Positions 32,961 through 40,774 of a stretch of 41,011 nt of DNA are shown piece after piece. The translations under genes and the position numbers were made by a program. Where the stretch lies: positions 1-41,011 of the forward strand of contig NZ_FNOK01000075.1 in NCBI RefSeq assembly GCF_900106995.1. The letters are read 5' to 3'. Source of the DNA: Saccharopolyspora shandongensis. GTDB taxonomy: Bacteria; Actinomycetota; Actinomycetes; Mycobacteriales; Pseudonocardiaceae. The notes beneath the pieces were generated by a model. That model ran no database searches and was not told the origin of the DNA. It saw only the letters and a list, made by a program, of their open reading frames with translations. How positions within the stretch are numbered: the stretch's first letter is position 1; each line of letters opens with the position of its first letter.

Positions 32961-33713
32961 GTGACCGGAACCGGGGGCGAGAAGCAGCCGCTTTGGAGCG
33001 TTGGGGCGCTGGCCAGGGCGACCGGCCTGACCGTGCGCACGCTGCACCACTACGACGAGCTCGGGCTGCTGCGGGCCGGCGAGCGGACCCGGTCCGGGCA
33101 CCGCCGGTACACCGAGCACGACCTGCAGCGGCTCTACCAGATCCGGCTGCTGCGGCAGCTGGGGATGTCGCTGGAGGAGATCGGCGACGTGCTGGCCGAT
33201 CCCGCCGCGCTGCGCGAGGTGCTCGTCGGCCACCTCGACCAGCTCGACGAGCAGGCCGGCCGGCTGGACGCGCTGCGGAGCCGGACCAGGAACCTGCTGG
33301 AGCAGCTGGACGGCTCGTGGCGCCCGGAGAGCGGCGAATTCCTCACCGCGCTGGGCCGGATGACCACGATCGACCAGTACATCACCGACGAGCAGCAGGC
33401 CGTCCTGGACGAACGCGCCGACGCGCTCGGCCCGGAGGGCCGGAAGCTGCTGGACGCGGAATGGCCGCTGGTGGCGGCGAAACTCGTGCGGCACTGCCTG
33501 GCCGACGACCCGGTGGACGATCCCGAGGTGCAGCGCACCACGCGGCGCCTGTTCGAGCTCGGCGACCTGTTCACCGGCGGCGACCCCGCGATCCTGCAGT
33601 CGATGCTCGGCTTCCTCCGGGAACGCGCCGCCCCCGACGACCGGGGCTTCGTGTTCGGCGAAGACTTCTTGGACTACCTGGACCGCGCCTACGCGGCCCT
33701 GCGGGAGAACTGA
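32961..33713 (+). CDS. MerR-family regulator with TipAS-like domain
   Basis: The protein has 250 residues if started at GTG 32961. LWSVGALARATGLTVRTLHH and YDELGLLRAGERTRSGHRRY form the MerR winged helix; then a coiled-coil dimer helix (DQLDEQAGRLDALRSRTRNL). The C-terminal half (EQQAVLDERADALGPEGRKL, DDPVDDPEVQRTTRRLFEL, FVFGEDFLDYLDRAYAAL) is the TipAS antibiotic-recognition fold. TipA binds thiopeptides and activates drug-response genes. The TipAS Cys that traps thiostrepton is not seen: the domain has one Cys (HCLAD). Autoregulation from the promoter just described is likely. Confidence 0.88.
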   Translation: MTGTGGEKQPLWSVGALARATGLTVRTLHHYDELGLLRAGERTRSGHRRYTEHDLQRLYQIRLLRQLGMSLEEIGDVLADPAALREVLVGHLDQLDEQAGRLDALRSRTRNLLEQLDGSWRPESGEFLTALGRMTTIDQYITDEQQAVLDERADALGPEGRKLLDAEWPLVAAKLVRHCLADDPVDDPEVQRTTRRLFELGDLFTGGDPAILQSMLGFLRERAAPDDRGFVFGEDFLDYLDRAYAALREN

Positions 33714-33797
33714 CCCGAAACCCAGCCGGTTAGCCGAATAGCCCGAACGGAAGTTGCGGGCTCGACCTGTCATGCCCTGGGAACAGAAGGGGAAAAC

Positions 33798-34958
33798 ATG
33801 TTGCGCAGAACGACAATCCTGGCCGCCGCGCTACTGCTCGCCACTGGTGGCATCGCGCACGCGGAGCCGACGACCTTGCGGCTGCCGACACCTACCGGCC
33901 CGCACCGGCTCGGCACCACTATGCTGCACCTGGTCGACCGCGACCGGACCGACCCGTGGAACGGCACCGCCAGGGAACTGATGGTCACGGTGTTCTACCC
34001 CGCGAGCACCGTCCGCGGATACCCGGTCGCACCGCAGCTGACGCCCGCGGCGGCGGCGGTGTTCAAGGGCCTCGACCCGGTCTACCTGCATCCGGAGCTG
34101 CCGGACGAGGGCGTGGACTGGGCGGCCACCGCGACCCACTCGCACACCGGTGCGCCCGCACAGCCCATCCCGCGTCCGGTGCTGCTCTACAGCCCGGGCG
34201 GCGCCGACCCGCGCACCATCGGCACCGGGCTCGCCGAAGAACTCGCCAGCCACGGCAACGTCGTGGTGACCATCGACCACCCCGGCGAAACCAGCGAGGT
34301 CGAGTTCCCCGGCGGCCGGGTGCGCACGATCGACGTCCCCGGCGATCCCCGGACCGACCCCGAGCTGTTCCGCACCATGCTCGACACCCGGGTCGCCGAC
34401 ACCCGGTTCGTCCTGGACCGGCTGGTCGACCTGGCCGCCGGGCGCAACCCGGACGCGGAAGCACGCGCGCTGCCCGAGAACCTCGGCCGGGCGCTGGACC
34501 TGCGGAGGGTCGGCGCGTACGGCCACTCCGCGGGCGGCGCGACGGTGGCCGAAGCGCTGCACGAGGACCGGCGCATCGACGCCGCCGTCAACATGGAGGG
34601 CTACCTCGACTACCTGCCGGAACAACCCGGCCAGGAAGGCGAGCTGCTGCCGGTCGCCCGGGACGGCGTGGACCGGCCGTTGCTGCTGCTGGGCACCGAC
34701 GGCTTCCGCGACGAGCGGTTCGAGCGCACCTGGGCGGCGATGCTCGCGCACCGGGGATGCACCCGCCGGGAACAGCTCGACAACGCCACGCACTGGGTGT
34801 TCACCGACTACGGCGCCCAGGCGCCCCAGCTCCAGGACGCCGGGCTGATGAGCGCCGAGGACCGGGCGAAGCTGGTCGGCGCGATCGACCCGGCCGAATC
34901 GGTGCCCGCGATCCGCGACCACGTGCGCACGTTCTTCGCACGACACCTACCCCGCTGA
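33798..34958 (+). CDS. Secreted alpha/beta hydrolase (PAF-acetylhydrolase-like)
   Basis: The protein has 386 residues; ATG behind AAGGGGAAAAC. MLRRTTILAAALLLATGGIA then AHA-E is a signal peptide. The body has RELMVTVFYPAS, PVLLYSPGGADPRT, VVVTIDHPGETSEVEFPGG, the nucleophile GAYGHSAGGATVAEAL and late ATHWVFTDYGAQAPQL with the catalytic His region, matching the platelet-activating-factor acetylhydrolase-like lipase family. Substrate unknown. It follows the MerR gene by 84 bases. Confidence 0.87.
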   Translation: MLRRTTILAAALLLATGGIAHAEPTTLRLPTPTGPHRLGTTMLHLVDRDRTDPWNGTARELMVTVFYPASTVRGYPVAPQLTPAAAAVFKGLDPVYLHPELPDEGVDWAATATHSHTGAPAQPIPRPVLLYSPGGADPRTIGTGLAEELASHGNVVVTIDHPGETSEVEFPGGRVRTIDVPGDPRTDPELFRTMLDTRVADTRFVLDRLVDLAAGRNPDAEARALPENLGRALDLRRVGAYGHSAGGATVAEALHEDRRIDAAVNMEGYLDYLPEQPGQEGELLPVARDGVDRPLLLLGTDGFRDERFERTWAAMLAHRGCTRREQLDNATHWVFTDYGAQAPQLQDAGLMSAEDRAKLVGAIDPAESVPAIRDHVRTFFARHLPR

Positions 34959-34983
34959 CGGGCGACGGGTCCACTGTGGTCAG

Positions 34984-35165
34984 TCGCGCCCGGAGCCAAT
35001 CGACTACTGGACGAGCTTCGCCAGGGTCGGCGACCCGGCGGAGACCGGCGGCCCGGAGTTCCGCGCGGACGGGAACCCTCCGCACACCCAGGCGCTCGCT
35101 CCCAACGGGATCGGGCCGGTCGACCTGGCGGCCGAGCACCACTGCGGCTTCTGGGCCGGTCGCTG
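34984..35165 (+). pseudogene. Type-B carboxylesterase C-terminal relic
   Basis: Read in the frame beginning at 34984: IDYWTSFARVGDPAETGGPE, then TQALAPNGIGPVDLAAEHHC and GFWAGR. This is the family's end pattern 'YWt.FArtGDPn....p.WP ... aa.eHrC.FW'. No upstream catalytic part and no start; it stops at REP palindromes, so the gene was truncated or rearranged there. Confidence 0.6.
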
Positions 35166-35174
35166 CCACTTCAC

Positions 35175-35265
35175 GCGAAATCGCCTCTCCGGGGGTGGCG
35201 ATTTCGCGAAATCAACACCCCTTCTCGGCGGGCTAGCGACGATTTCGCGCGAAATCGCCGCTAGC
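35175..35265. repeat. REP-like palindromes, GATTTCGCGCGAAATC type
   Basis: GCGAAATCGCC (35175-35185) and GGCGATTTCGC (35197-35207) form a stem; GATTTCGCGAAATC (35200-35213) is a palindrome. 35232-35265 is a 34-bp palindrome (GCTAGCG.CGATTTCGC and its complement, one mismatch) with the TTTCGCGCGAAA core that overlaps the stop of the AraC gene. Confidence 0.75.
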
Positions 35266-35995
35266 ACCGCTCGGCGTACCAGGTGGGAGGTTCGCCGAAC
35301 ATGTCCTTGAAGTCCCGGGCGAAGTGCGCCTGGTCGGCGTAGCCGAGTTCGGCCGCGAGCGCCGCCCAGTTCCCCTCCCCCAGCCGCTCGGTCGCCTCGC
35401 GCAACCGGTAGCGGCGGATCACCCACTTCGGCCCGATCCCGACGTACTCCGCGAACAGCCGCTGCAGCCGCCGGACGCTCGTGCCGAGCTCATCGGCGAG
35501 CGCGTCGACCCTGGTGATCCGCGGTTCCGCGGCGATCATCGCGACGATTTCCGCGGCCTCGTCGGCCTGCGGGTCGGGCTGTGGCAAGCGAGCCCGGAGG
35601 AACCGCTCGACCGCGGCCACGTCCGGCGCGTCCGGCAGCTCCGGGCCGAAGATCTCGCGCGCGTCGACCGACCGGTCCGTGAGCGTCGAGACCGACGCGC
35701 CGAGGAACGGCCGGAAGCAGCCGGGCCGGAACGCCACCCCGAACACCCCGCTGCGGCCTTCCAGCACCCTGGTCTGGTGGCCGCTGAAGACGCCGTTCAC
35801 GGTGGCACCGCCGTCCTGGAACGTCAGGTGCACGTTCGGGAAGGGCACGATCAGCTGCCGGTAGGGCTCGCGGTAGTCCCAGGAAACGACCCAGTAGCGC
35901 TCGACGTGGCGGGCGAGGTCCGGCGACGGGGTGTGGGCGGCGTGGCGCTGGTACTTCGTCCACGCGCCCCCGAGTCCGCGGGCGTCCCTGGTCAC
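35261..35995 (-). CDS. AraC-family regulator with N-terminal sensor-like domain
   Basis: The protein has 244 residues if started at GTG 35995 (the frame extends further, but over the neighbouring promoter). Residues 10-130 (DLARHVERYWVVSWDYREPY, QLIVPFPNVHLTFQDG, GVFGVAFRPGCFRPFLGAS) are the DUF6597-type N-terminal domain; C-terminal double HTH is RVDALADELGTSVRRLQRLF and LAAELGYADQAHFARDFKDM, then GEPPTWYAER. Divergent from the TIGR03086-type gene across 62 bases, so it probably controls it. Its stop lies in a REP palindrome. Confidence 0.85.
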   Translation of the reverse strand: MTRDARGLGGAWTKYQRHAAHTPSPDLARHVERYWVVSWDYREPYRQLIVPFPNVHLTFQDGGATVNGVFSGHQTRVLEGRSGVFGVAFRPGCFRPFLGASVSTLTDRSVDAREIFGPELPDAPDVAAVERFLRARLPQPDPQADEAAEIVAMIAAEPRITRVDALADELGTSVRRLQRLFAEYVGIGPKWVIRRYRLREATERLGEGNWAALAAELGYADQAHFARDFKDMFGEPPTWYAERC

Positions 35996-36057
35996 GGGGT
36001 GGATCCTATGTCGCGTTCGTTCAAGACGTCGGCCGCCCACCGTGCTTGTCTGGGGCC

Positions 36058-36639
36058 ATGTCCGAAGCACAGTTCCTGACCCGCGCGGCCGCGTCGCTGC
36101 GGGAAATCGTTCGCAACATCAAGCCCGACCAGCTCGACGCCCCGACACCGTGCGCCGAGTACGACGTGCGCAAGCTGGTGAACCACCTGCTGTTCTGGGG
36201 GCCGTCGCTGGAGGCCGCCGCGCGCAAGGAGACGGTGCCGCCGCCCGCCGGGGCCGAGCAGGACCTGGACCTGACCGGCGGCGACTGGGCGGCGGACCTG
36301 ACGGCGCTGCTGGACCGCACCGCGGGTTCTTGGAGCGAGCCGAGCGCGTGGGAGGGCACCACGCACATGGGCGGCCCGACGGAGATGCCCGCCTCGCTGG
36401 TCGGCGGCATGATCGTGGTGGAACTGGTGGTGCACGGCTGGGATCTGGCGAAGGCCACCGGACAGCGCGTGGCACCGGACGACGACGTCCTCGACTACGT
36501 GCACGGCGAGGTCGTGAAGACCGCCGAGCAGGGCCGGGCGATGGGCGTCTACGACGCCGAAGTCACCGTCCCGGACACCGCGTCCACATTGGACCGCATC
36601 CTCGGCCGCACCGGACGAAACCCCGCCTGGACGCCATGA
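36058..36639 (+). CDS. TIGR03086-type maleylpyruvate-isomerase-fold protein
   Basis: This 193-residue protein starts MSEAQFLTRAAASLREIVRN. The DinB-like four-helix bundle has 'tPCaeydVrkLvnHL' (TPCAEYDVRKLVNHLLFWGP) with the metal His and VVELVVHGWDLAKATGQR, whose His is another ligand. Proteins of this type are mycothiol-dependent or metal-binding enzymes of unclear substrate. Start by ATG with no strong SD; the promoter region is shared with the divergent AraC gene. Confidence 0.85.
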   Translation: MSEAQFLTRAAASLREIVRNIKPDQLDAPTPCAEYDVRKLVNHLLFWGPSLEAAARKETVPPPAGAEQDLDLTGGDWAADLTALLDRTAGSWSEPSAWEGTTHMGGPTEMPASLVGGMIVVELVVHGWDLAKATGQRVAPDDDVLDYVHGEVVKTAEQGRAMGVYDAEVTVPDTASTLDRILGRTGRNPAWTP

Positions 36640-36679
36640 CCAGCCTACCGGGAGCTTCCGGGTTTCCACTGGTCACTCG

Positions 36680-36727
36680 GCTCGTGAGTGTTTTGGAGCG
36701 CTATGGCGCTCCAAAACACTCACGAGC
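36680..36727. repeat. 22-bp perfect stem hairpin
   Basis: GCTCGTGAGTGTTTTGGAGC plus GC (36680-36701) pairs perfectly with 36706-36727 across the loop TATG. Longest stem in the window; lies 40 bases after the TIGR03086-type gene and probably doubles as its terminator. Confidence 0.85.
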
Positions 36728-36879
36728 GGTGCGGCCTCAGCCCGAGGCGCGGAGCCGGTCGAGCTTGGCCTTCCAACCCGCGATAGCGCAGAGCACGAAG
36801 CGGTGGCGGGCAAACCGCCAGGCGGATGCCCACGCCGGTGCCATGAGCTCGACCTAAGGGGTCGTTTCAGGACCGGCGT

Positions 36880-36911
36880 GGAGTGCCGGTTTCGCGCGAA
36901 ACCGGCACTCC
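36880..36911. repeat. REP-like 32-bp perfect palindrome
   Basis: Left arm GGAGTGCCGGTTTCGC and its exact complement, core TTTCGCGCGAAA. Confidence 0.85.
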
Positions 36912-36925
36912 GCGTGAGGGTGGGT

Positions 36926-36947
36926 GGCGGTTTCGCGCGAAACCGCC
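36926..36947. repeat. REP-like 22-bp perfect palindrome
   Basis: GGCGGTTTCGC and its complement around TTTCGCGCGAAA, 14 bases behind the previous palindrome; 25 bases from the Ogt stop. Confidence 0.85.
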
Positions 36948-36972
36948 CGGGCTTCGGAGCGGCCTGGGCCGA

Positions 36973-37479
36973 CTAGAAGTCGAACGCCGCCTGGGCGCCT
37001 GCGGTGTTGCGCCGCTCGAAGTCGAGCAGGTGCTGCTTCCGGCCCAGCCCACCGCCGTAGCCGGTGAGGTCGCCGTTGGAGCCGACGACGCGGTGGCAGG
37101 GCACGATGATGCCGATCGGGTTCTTGCCGTTGGCCAGGCCGACGGCCCGCGAGGCGCTGGGCTTGCCGATCCGCTCGGCCAGCTCGCCGTAGGAAATCGT
37201 TTCGCCGTAGGGGATTTCGCACAGTGCGGCCCAAACGGTGCGCTGGAACGGCGTGCCGGATGGCGCCATCGCCAGGTCGAACTCGCTGCGCTGCCCCGCG
37301 AAGTACTCGTCCAGCTGCTCGATCACCGGCCCGAACGGCGTGACATCCGGCTCGCCGAAGGTCTCCTCGGGCGGGCGGTGGCGCTGGTCCTCCATGTACA
37401 GGCCGGTCAGAGCCCCGTCGATGGCGACGAGGGTGAGCTGCCCGACCGGACTGTCGATCACGGTCTTCATCGAGTGCAC
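36973..37479 (-). CDS. ogt: Methylated-DNA-protein cysteine methyltransferase
   Basis: The protein has 168 residues from GTG 37479 (GGAGAGG six bases upstream); ATG 37470 is an alternative. The active-site IVPCHRVVGSNGDLTGYGGG with the acceptor Cys in PCHR, the helix TPFQRTVWAALCEIPYGETI and the SYGELAERIGKPSASRAVGL segment are the Ogt/MGMT signature. It removes methyl groups from O6-methylguanine by suicide transfer. It follows the Ada-AlkA gene with a gap of 13 bases, an alkylation-repair operon. Confidence 0.93.
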   Translation of the reverse strand: MHSMKTVIDSPVGQLTLVAIDGALTGLYMEDQRHRPPEETFGEPDVTPFGPVIEQLDEYFAGQRSEFDLAMAPSGTPFQRTVWAALCEIPYGETISYGELAERIGKPSASRAVGLANGKNPIGIIVPCHRVVGSNGDLTGYGGGLGRKQHLLDFERRNTAGAQAAFDF

Positions 37480-37492
37480 GGAAATCCTCTCC

Positions 37493-38959
37493 TCAGGCGG
37501 GAAGCCGGTTGATCGCGTGGTCGCCGGTCGCCCACAGGTATTGCACGGCGTACGCGCGCCAGGGGCGCCAAGCGGCCGCATACCGGGTCAGCGCCGCGGG
37601 TGTCGAGGGCAACCCCAGAGTACGGGCGGCGTACCGGATGCCGAGGTCGGTGGGCACGAAGGCATCGGGATCGCCCAGGGCGCGCATGGCGACCGTCTCG
37701 ACGGTCCACGGGCCGAAACCGGGCAGCTTGGCGAGCTGGGAGCGGGTCCGGTGCCAGTCGCTGCCGACGCTCAGATCGATGCCACCGGCCGCCAGGGCGC
37801 TGATCAGCGTGGTGATCGTCTTCCGCCGCGCCTGCGGGAAGGCGAGCGTCTCCGGGTCGAGCTCGGCCAGCGCCGCCGCGTCCGGGAACAGGTGGGTCAG
37901 CCCGCCCGCCGGGTCGTCGACGGCCTCGCCGTGGGCGGTGACCAGGCGAGCGGCGTGCGTCCGGGCCGCCGCGGTGGAAACCTGCTGCCCGAGCACGGCC
38001 CGCACCGCGAACTCGGCGGCGTCGACGGTCCGCGGCACCCGCCGCCCCGGCTCCTTCTCGACCAGCGGCGCGAGCATCGGATCCGCGCGCAGGAGATCGT
38101 CGACGGCGACCGGATCGGCGTCGAGGTCGAGCAGCCAGCGGCAACGGGTGATGGCGGCCGACAGATCCCGCAGATCGGTCAGGGTCAGCCGGCAGTCGAT
38201 GTACTCGGGCTGCGGGCGGAGCGCGACGACGCCGTGCCCGTGCGGCAGGCGCAAGGTGCGGCGGTAGGCCCCGTCGCGCCACTCCTCGACCCCGGGCACG
38301 GCGGTGGCGGCGAGGTGCCCGAAGAGGTTGTCCGGGCACAACGGCGCCCGGAACGGCAACCGCAACGCCAACGATCCGGCGGCGGCCGGCTGCCGCTTCG
38401 AAGCACGCGCCCGCAGCTCGGACGGGACGAGCCCGAAGACCTCGCGCACGGTGTCGTTGAACGTCCGCACGCTGGCGAAACCGGCGGCGAACGCGACATC
38501 GCTCATGGCCACCGACGTGGTCTCGATCAGCAGCCGCGCGGTCTGCGCGCGCTGCGCCCTGGCCAACGCGAGCGGCCCGGCGCCCAGCTCGGCCAGCAGC
38601 TGCCGCTGGATCTGCCGCACGCTGTACCCCAGCCGCGCGGCGAGCCCGGGAACGCCCTCCCGATCGACGACGCCGTCGGCGATCAGCCGCATCGCCCGCC
38701 CCACCAGGTCCGCCCGCTCGTTCCACTGCGGCGAGCCGGGGCTGGCGTCCGGCCGGCACCGCTTGCAGGCCCGAAACCCGGCCTGCTGAGCTGCGGCGGC
38801 GCTCGGGTAGAACCGCATGTTCTCCACCTTGGGCGGCACCACCGGACAGCTCGGCCGGCAGTAGATCCCGGTACTGATCACGCAGGTGAAGAACCACCCG
38901 TCGAACCGAGCGTCCTTCGACTGAACGGCCCGAACGCACCGCGCCACATCCTCGTGCAT
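37493..38959 (-). CDS. alkA: Ada-AlkA fusion: methyl-sensor regulator plus 3-methyladenine glycosylase
   Basis: The protein has 488 residues if started at MHEDVARC; GTG and ATG lie four and five codons upstream. Ada N-terminal zinc domain: DGWFFTCVISTGIYCRPSCP and FRACKRCRPD (four Cys; first is the methylphosphotriester acceptor). AraC-type HTH: GLAARLGYSVRQIQRQLLAE and MSDVAFAAGFASVRTFNDTV. From ~195 AlkA: LPFRAPLCPDN and, in the HhH-GPD, LPGFGPWTVETVAMRALGD and DAFVPTDLG with the catalytic Asp. It senses and removes alkylation damage and regulates itself and ogt. Confidence 0.92.
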   Translation of the reverse strand: MHEDVARCVRAVQSKDARFDGWFFTCVISTGIYCRPSCPVVPPKVENMRFYPSAAAAQQAGFRACKRCRPDASPGSPQWNERADLVGRAMRLIADGVVDREGVPGLAARLGYSVRQIQRQLLAELGAGPLALARAQRAQTARLLIETTSVAMSDVAFAAGFASVRTFNDTVREVFGLVPSELRARASKRQPAAAGSLALRLPFRAPLCPDNLFGHLAATAVPGVEEWRDGAYRRTLRLPHGHGVVALRPQPEYIDCRLTLTDLRDLSAAITRCRWLLDLDADPVAVDDLLRADPMLAPLVEKEPGRRVPRTVDAAEFAVRAVLGQQVSTAAARTHAARLVTAHGEAVDDPAGGLTHLFPDAAALAELDPETLAFPQARRKTITTLISALAAGGIDLSVGSDWHRTRSQLAKLPGFGPWTVETVAMRALGDPDAFVPTDLGIRYAARTLGLPSTPAALTRYAAAWRPWRAYAVQYLWATGDHAINRLPA

Positions 38960-39049
38960 GCCGCCCAGCATCACCGCACCACGGAGCCGGTGCTAGCGGA
39001 AAAACGACATCAACGTGCCCGCGTTCGACTTCCGCGCCTGGCGCTTCGC

Positions 39050-39256
39050 TCAACCACCGTCACAAGCCAGGTTCACAGTCCTCAACGCCGAGACGAGCGC
39101 CGACCACTGCGACAGCCCGAACACCAGCACGGCCCCGCCTCGATCCTTTGAGTCCCTGACCCCGACAAAATCTGCTGCCCTTGCAACCTCGACACAGTTC
39201 GAGGTCGACCCCGACCTACTCGACTTCCGCCACTCCGCTAGGGACCAATCCAGCAC
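39050..39256 (-). CDS. DUF397 protein
   Basis: The protein has 68 residues; GTG 39256 has GGAGG eight bases upstream (GTG 39262 would be too close). LDWSLAEWRKSSRSGSTSNC, VEVARAADFVGVRDSKDRGG and LVFGLSQWSALVSALR are the DUF397 pattern. These are small partners of XRE/DUF5753 regulators and often come in several copies. Second copy is at 39297-39482. Confidence 0.88.
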   Translation of the reverse strand: MLDWSLAEWRKSSRSGSTSNCVEVARAADFVGVRDSKDRGGAVLVFGLSQWSALVSALRTVNLACDGG

Positions 39257-39296
39257 TGTCACTGCCTCCAGAAGCAACAACCCTGCTGCCCACGGT

Positions 39297-39482
39297 TCAG
39301 CCGAAGCGCTCCGCCTTGACGGCTGTCAGGAAAGATCCCCAGGCCTGCGGCTGGAAGACCAATGTCCCTCCGTTCCGGTCCTTGGTATCCCGCACCCCGA
39401 CCACGTCGGTGCCGGTGCCGACCTCGACGCAGTCCGACTGGCTCGCGCTGTGGCTGGACTTCCGCCAGGTCTGGAACGCCAT
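39297..39482 (-). CDS. DUF397 protein coupled to the XRE regulator
   Basis: This 61-residue protein is read from ATG 39482, five bases after the XRE stop. AFQTWRKSSHSASQSDCVEV, VVGVRDTKDRNGGTLVFQPQ, AWGSFLTAVKAERF. Probably the antagonist or partner of the adjacent regulator (in Streptomyces some DUF397 genes affect development). Confidence 0.9.
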   Translation of the reverse strand: MAFQTWRKSSHSASQSDCVEVGTGTDVVGVRDTKDRNGGTLVFQPQAWGSFLTAVKAERFG

Positions 39483-39487
39483 GACTC

Positions 39488-40324
39488 TCACCCCTCTAGC
39501 TCGTCAGCCCGCGTTGCGATCAGCTTCGCCGAATCTGCAGGACTCAACGCCACCCGTTGGAGTGTATCCAGCACTTTCTTGTAATCGGCAACGTCAGCGG
39601 GCTCGTCCAGGAACGCGCCCAGCCTGCGCTGCTCCAGGTGGACGATCGAGCGGGCCTTCGGGAACTCAAGCAGGACGAAGGAGCCTTCGAGCCCAGGATG
39701 GGTTGCGACTTCTTCCGGGATGACTTGGATGGTCACGTTTCGACGCCTGGCCATCTTCAAGATGTGGCGCAGTTGTTCCGCCATCACGCGCGGCCCTCCG
39801 ACAACTCGCCGAAGCACGCTTGCGTCGATGAGAGCGTGGAACACGACAGGAGTGGGCTTGGTGAGAATCTCCTGTCGTCCAATGCGAATAGCAACGCGCG
39901 CCTCGATGTCGGCAGCGTCGACACCGCTGCCGCGCATTACGGCGCGCACGTAGTCACTCGTTTGCAGCAGTCCTGGAACCAAGATCATGCCGAGACAGCC
40001 GATCTGGCTTGCGTCACGCTCGAACTCCAGCAAGCCGGTGAGCTGCTTCGGCAAGCCTGGAACACCGGTCTCCCACCAGCCGGGCTGATCCTGTTCGCGC
40101 ACAAGCTTCAGTAGGCGGTTACGGTCCTCACCTGTCACGCCGAGTACGGCGAGGATCGCGGACACGTCGGCTTCGGTGACTGCCTTCGCGCCGCTCTCGA
40201 TGCGACTCATCGTCGCCTTGGACAGGCCGAGTCGCTTCGCGACCTCCTCCTGCTTGTAGCCGCTCCCGTTCCGGAGCTGTCGCAGTTCGGCTCCCAAGCC
40301 TCGTGCGCGAGCACTGCCATTCAT
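39488..40324 (-). CDS. XRE-family regulator with DUF5753 domain
   Basis: This 278-residue protein has an HTH LRNGSGYKQEEVAKRLGLSK then ATMSRIESGAKAVTEADV. DUF5753 domain: ERDASQIGCLGMILVPGLLQ, TSDYVRAVM, FHALIDASVLRRVVGGPRVM, HILKMARRRNVTIQVIPEEV. Actinobacterial family, frequently paired with DUF397. Upstream region holds a palindrome CAGTTTCAGAAACTG that could be its operator, shared with the divergent zinc-ribbon gene. Confidence 0.92.
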   Translation of the reverse strand: MNGSARARGLGAELRQLRNGSGYKQEEVAKRLGLSKATMSRIESGAKAVTEADVSAILAVLGVTGEDRNRLLKLVREQDQPGWWETGVPGLPKQLTGLLEFERDASQIGCLGMILVPGLLQTSDYVRAVMRGSGVDAADIEARVAIRIGRQEILTKPTPVVFHALIDASVLRRVVGGPRVMAEQLRHILKMARRRNVTIQVIPEEVATHPGLEGSFVLLEFPKARSIVHLEQRRLGAFLDEPADVADYKKVLDTLQRVALSPADSAKLIATRADELEG

Positions 40325-40381
40325 GCTGAGCAGCCTAGATCGTCCACTCGGGTCCCTGGTTCACCCAAAACGGGAATAGAT

Positions 40382-40396
40382 CAGTTTCAGAAACTG
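40382..40396. promoter_or_regulatory. Operator-like palindrome CAGTTTCAGAAACTG
   Basis: CAGTTTC-A-GAAACTG is a perfect 7-bp dyad, in the 106-base divergent region between the XRE gene and the zinc-ribbon gene. It is followed by a possible -10 GATAAATT at 40399-40406. Confidence 0.5.
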
Positions 40397-40430
40397 CCGA
40401 TAAATTCTGAGAACCACCAAGGAGGCTTCG

Positions 40431-40646
40431 ATGTCCGACTACTTGACCTACATCTGGCGCCCAGTCACGGGAGGCCGCCACGCTTTCCCCATCACAGCAA
40501 CGAAAACCCCCGCCGGTCTACCAGTGGCGGCGTTCTGCGGAGCAGAAGCGGACGCAGCAGAGCTGCACGACCGCTCCGAAGTGGACTGGATCCGCGAGGA
40601 CACCTGCATGAACTGCTGGCGGCGCATCACCGCCGGGTGGTCGTGA
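40431..40646 (+). CDS. Small zinc-ribbon protein
   Basis: The protein has 71 residues; ATG behind AAGGAGG. GGRHAFPITATKTPAGLPVA, FCGAEADA and WIREDTCMNCWRRITAGW; the cysteines in FCG and TCMNCW with His would bind one zinc. Same family as 6250-6543. Divergent from the XRE/DUF5753 gene and likely under the same control. Confidence 0.8.
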   Translation: MSDYLTYIWRPVTGGRHAFPITATKTPAGLPVAAFCGAEADAAELHDRSEVDWIREDTCMNCWRRITAGWS

Positions 40647-40678
40647 GTGGCTATGGCCGCTAGAGCAACCTGTCTTCG

Positions 40679-40722
40679 CTCAGGACCTCGTGAACAGTTT
40701 GTGTCTCAGGACCTCGTGAACA
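40679..40722. repeat. Doubled IS481-type end CTCAGGACCTCGTGAACA
   Basis: The 18-mer occurs identically at 40679-40696 and 40705-40722. Its complement starts TGTTCACGAGG, the end type of IS481 elements. Confidence 0.75.
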
Positions 40723-40774
40723 CTGGCTGGCCTGCTGTCTGTGATCATCAGTGGTGGGCGGAACAGGGTTTTCG

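Noticed and set aside
39050..39256. DUF397 protein ending in ...CDGG as a second Gly-Gly modifier
   Set aside because: DUF397 has no beta-grasp fold and its C-terminus is variable; the ending is coincidence.
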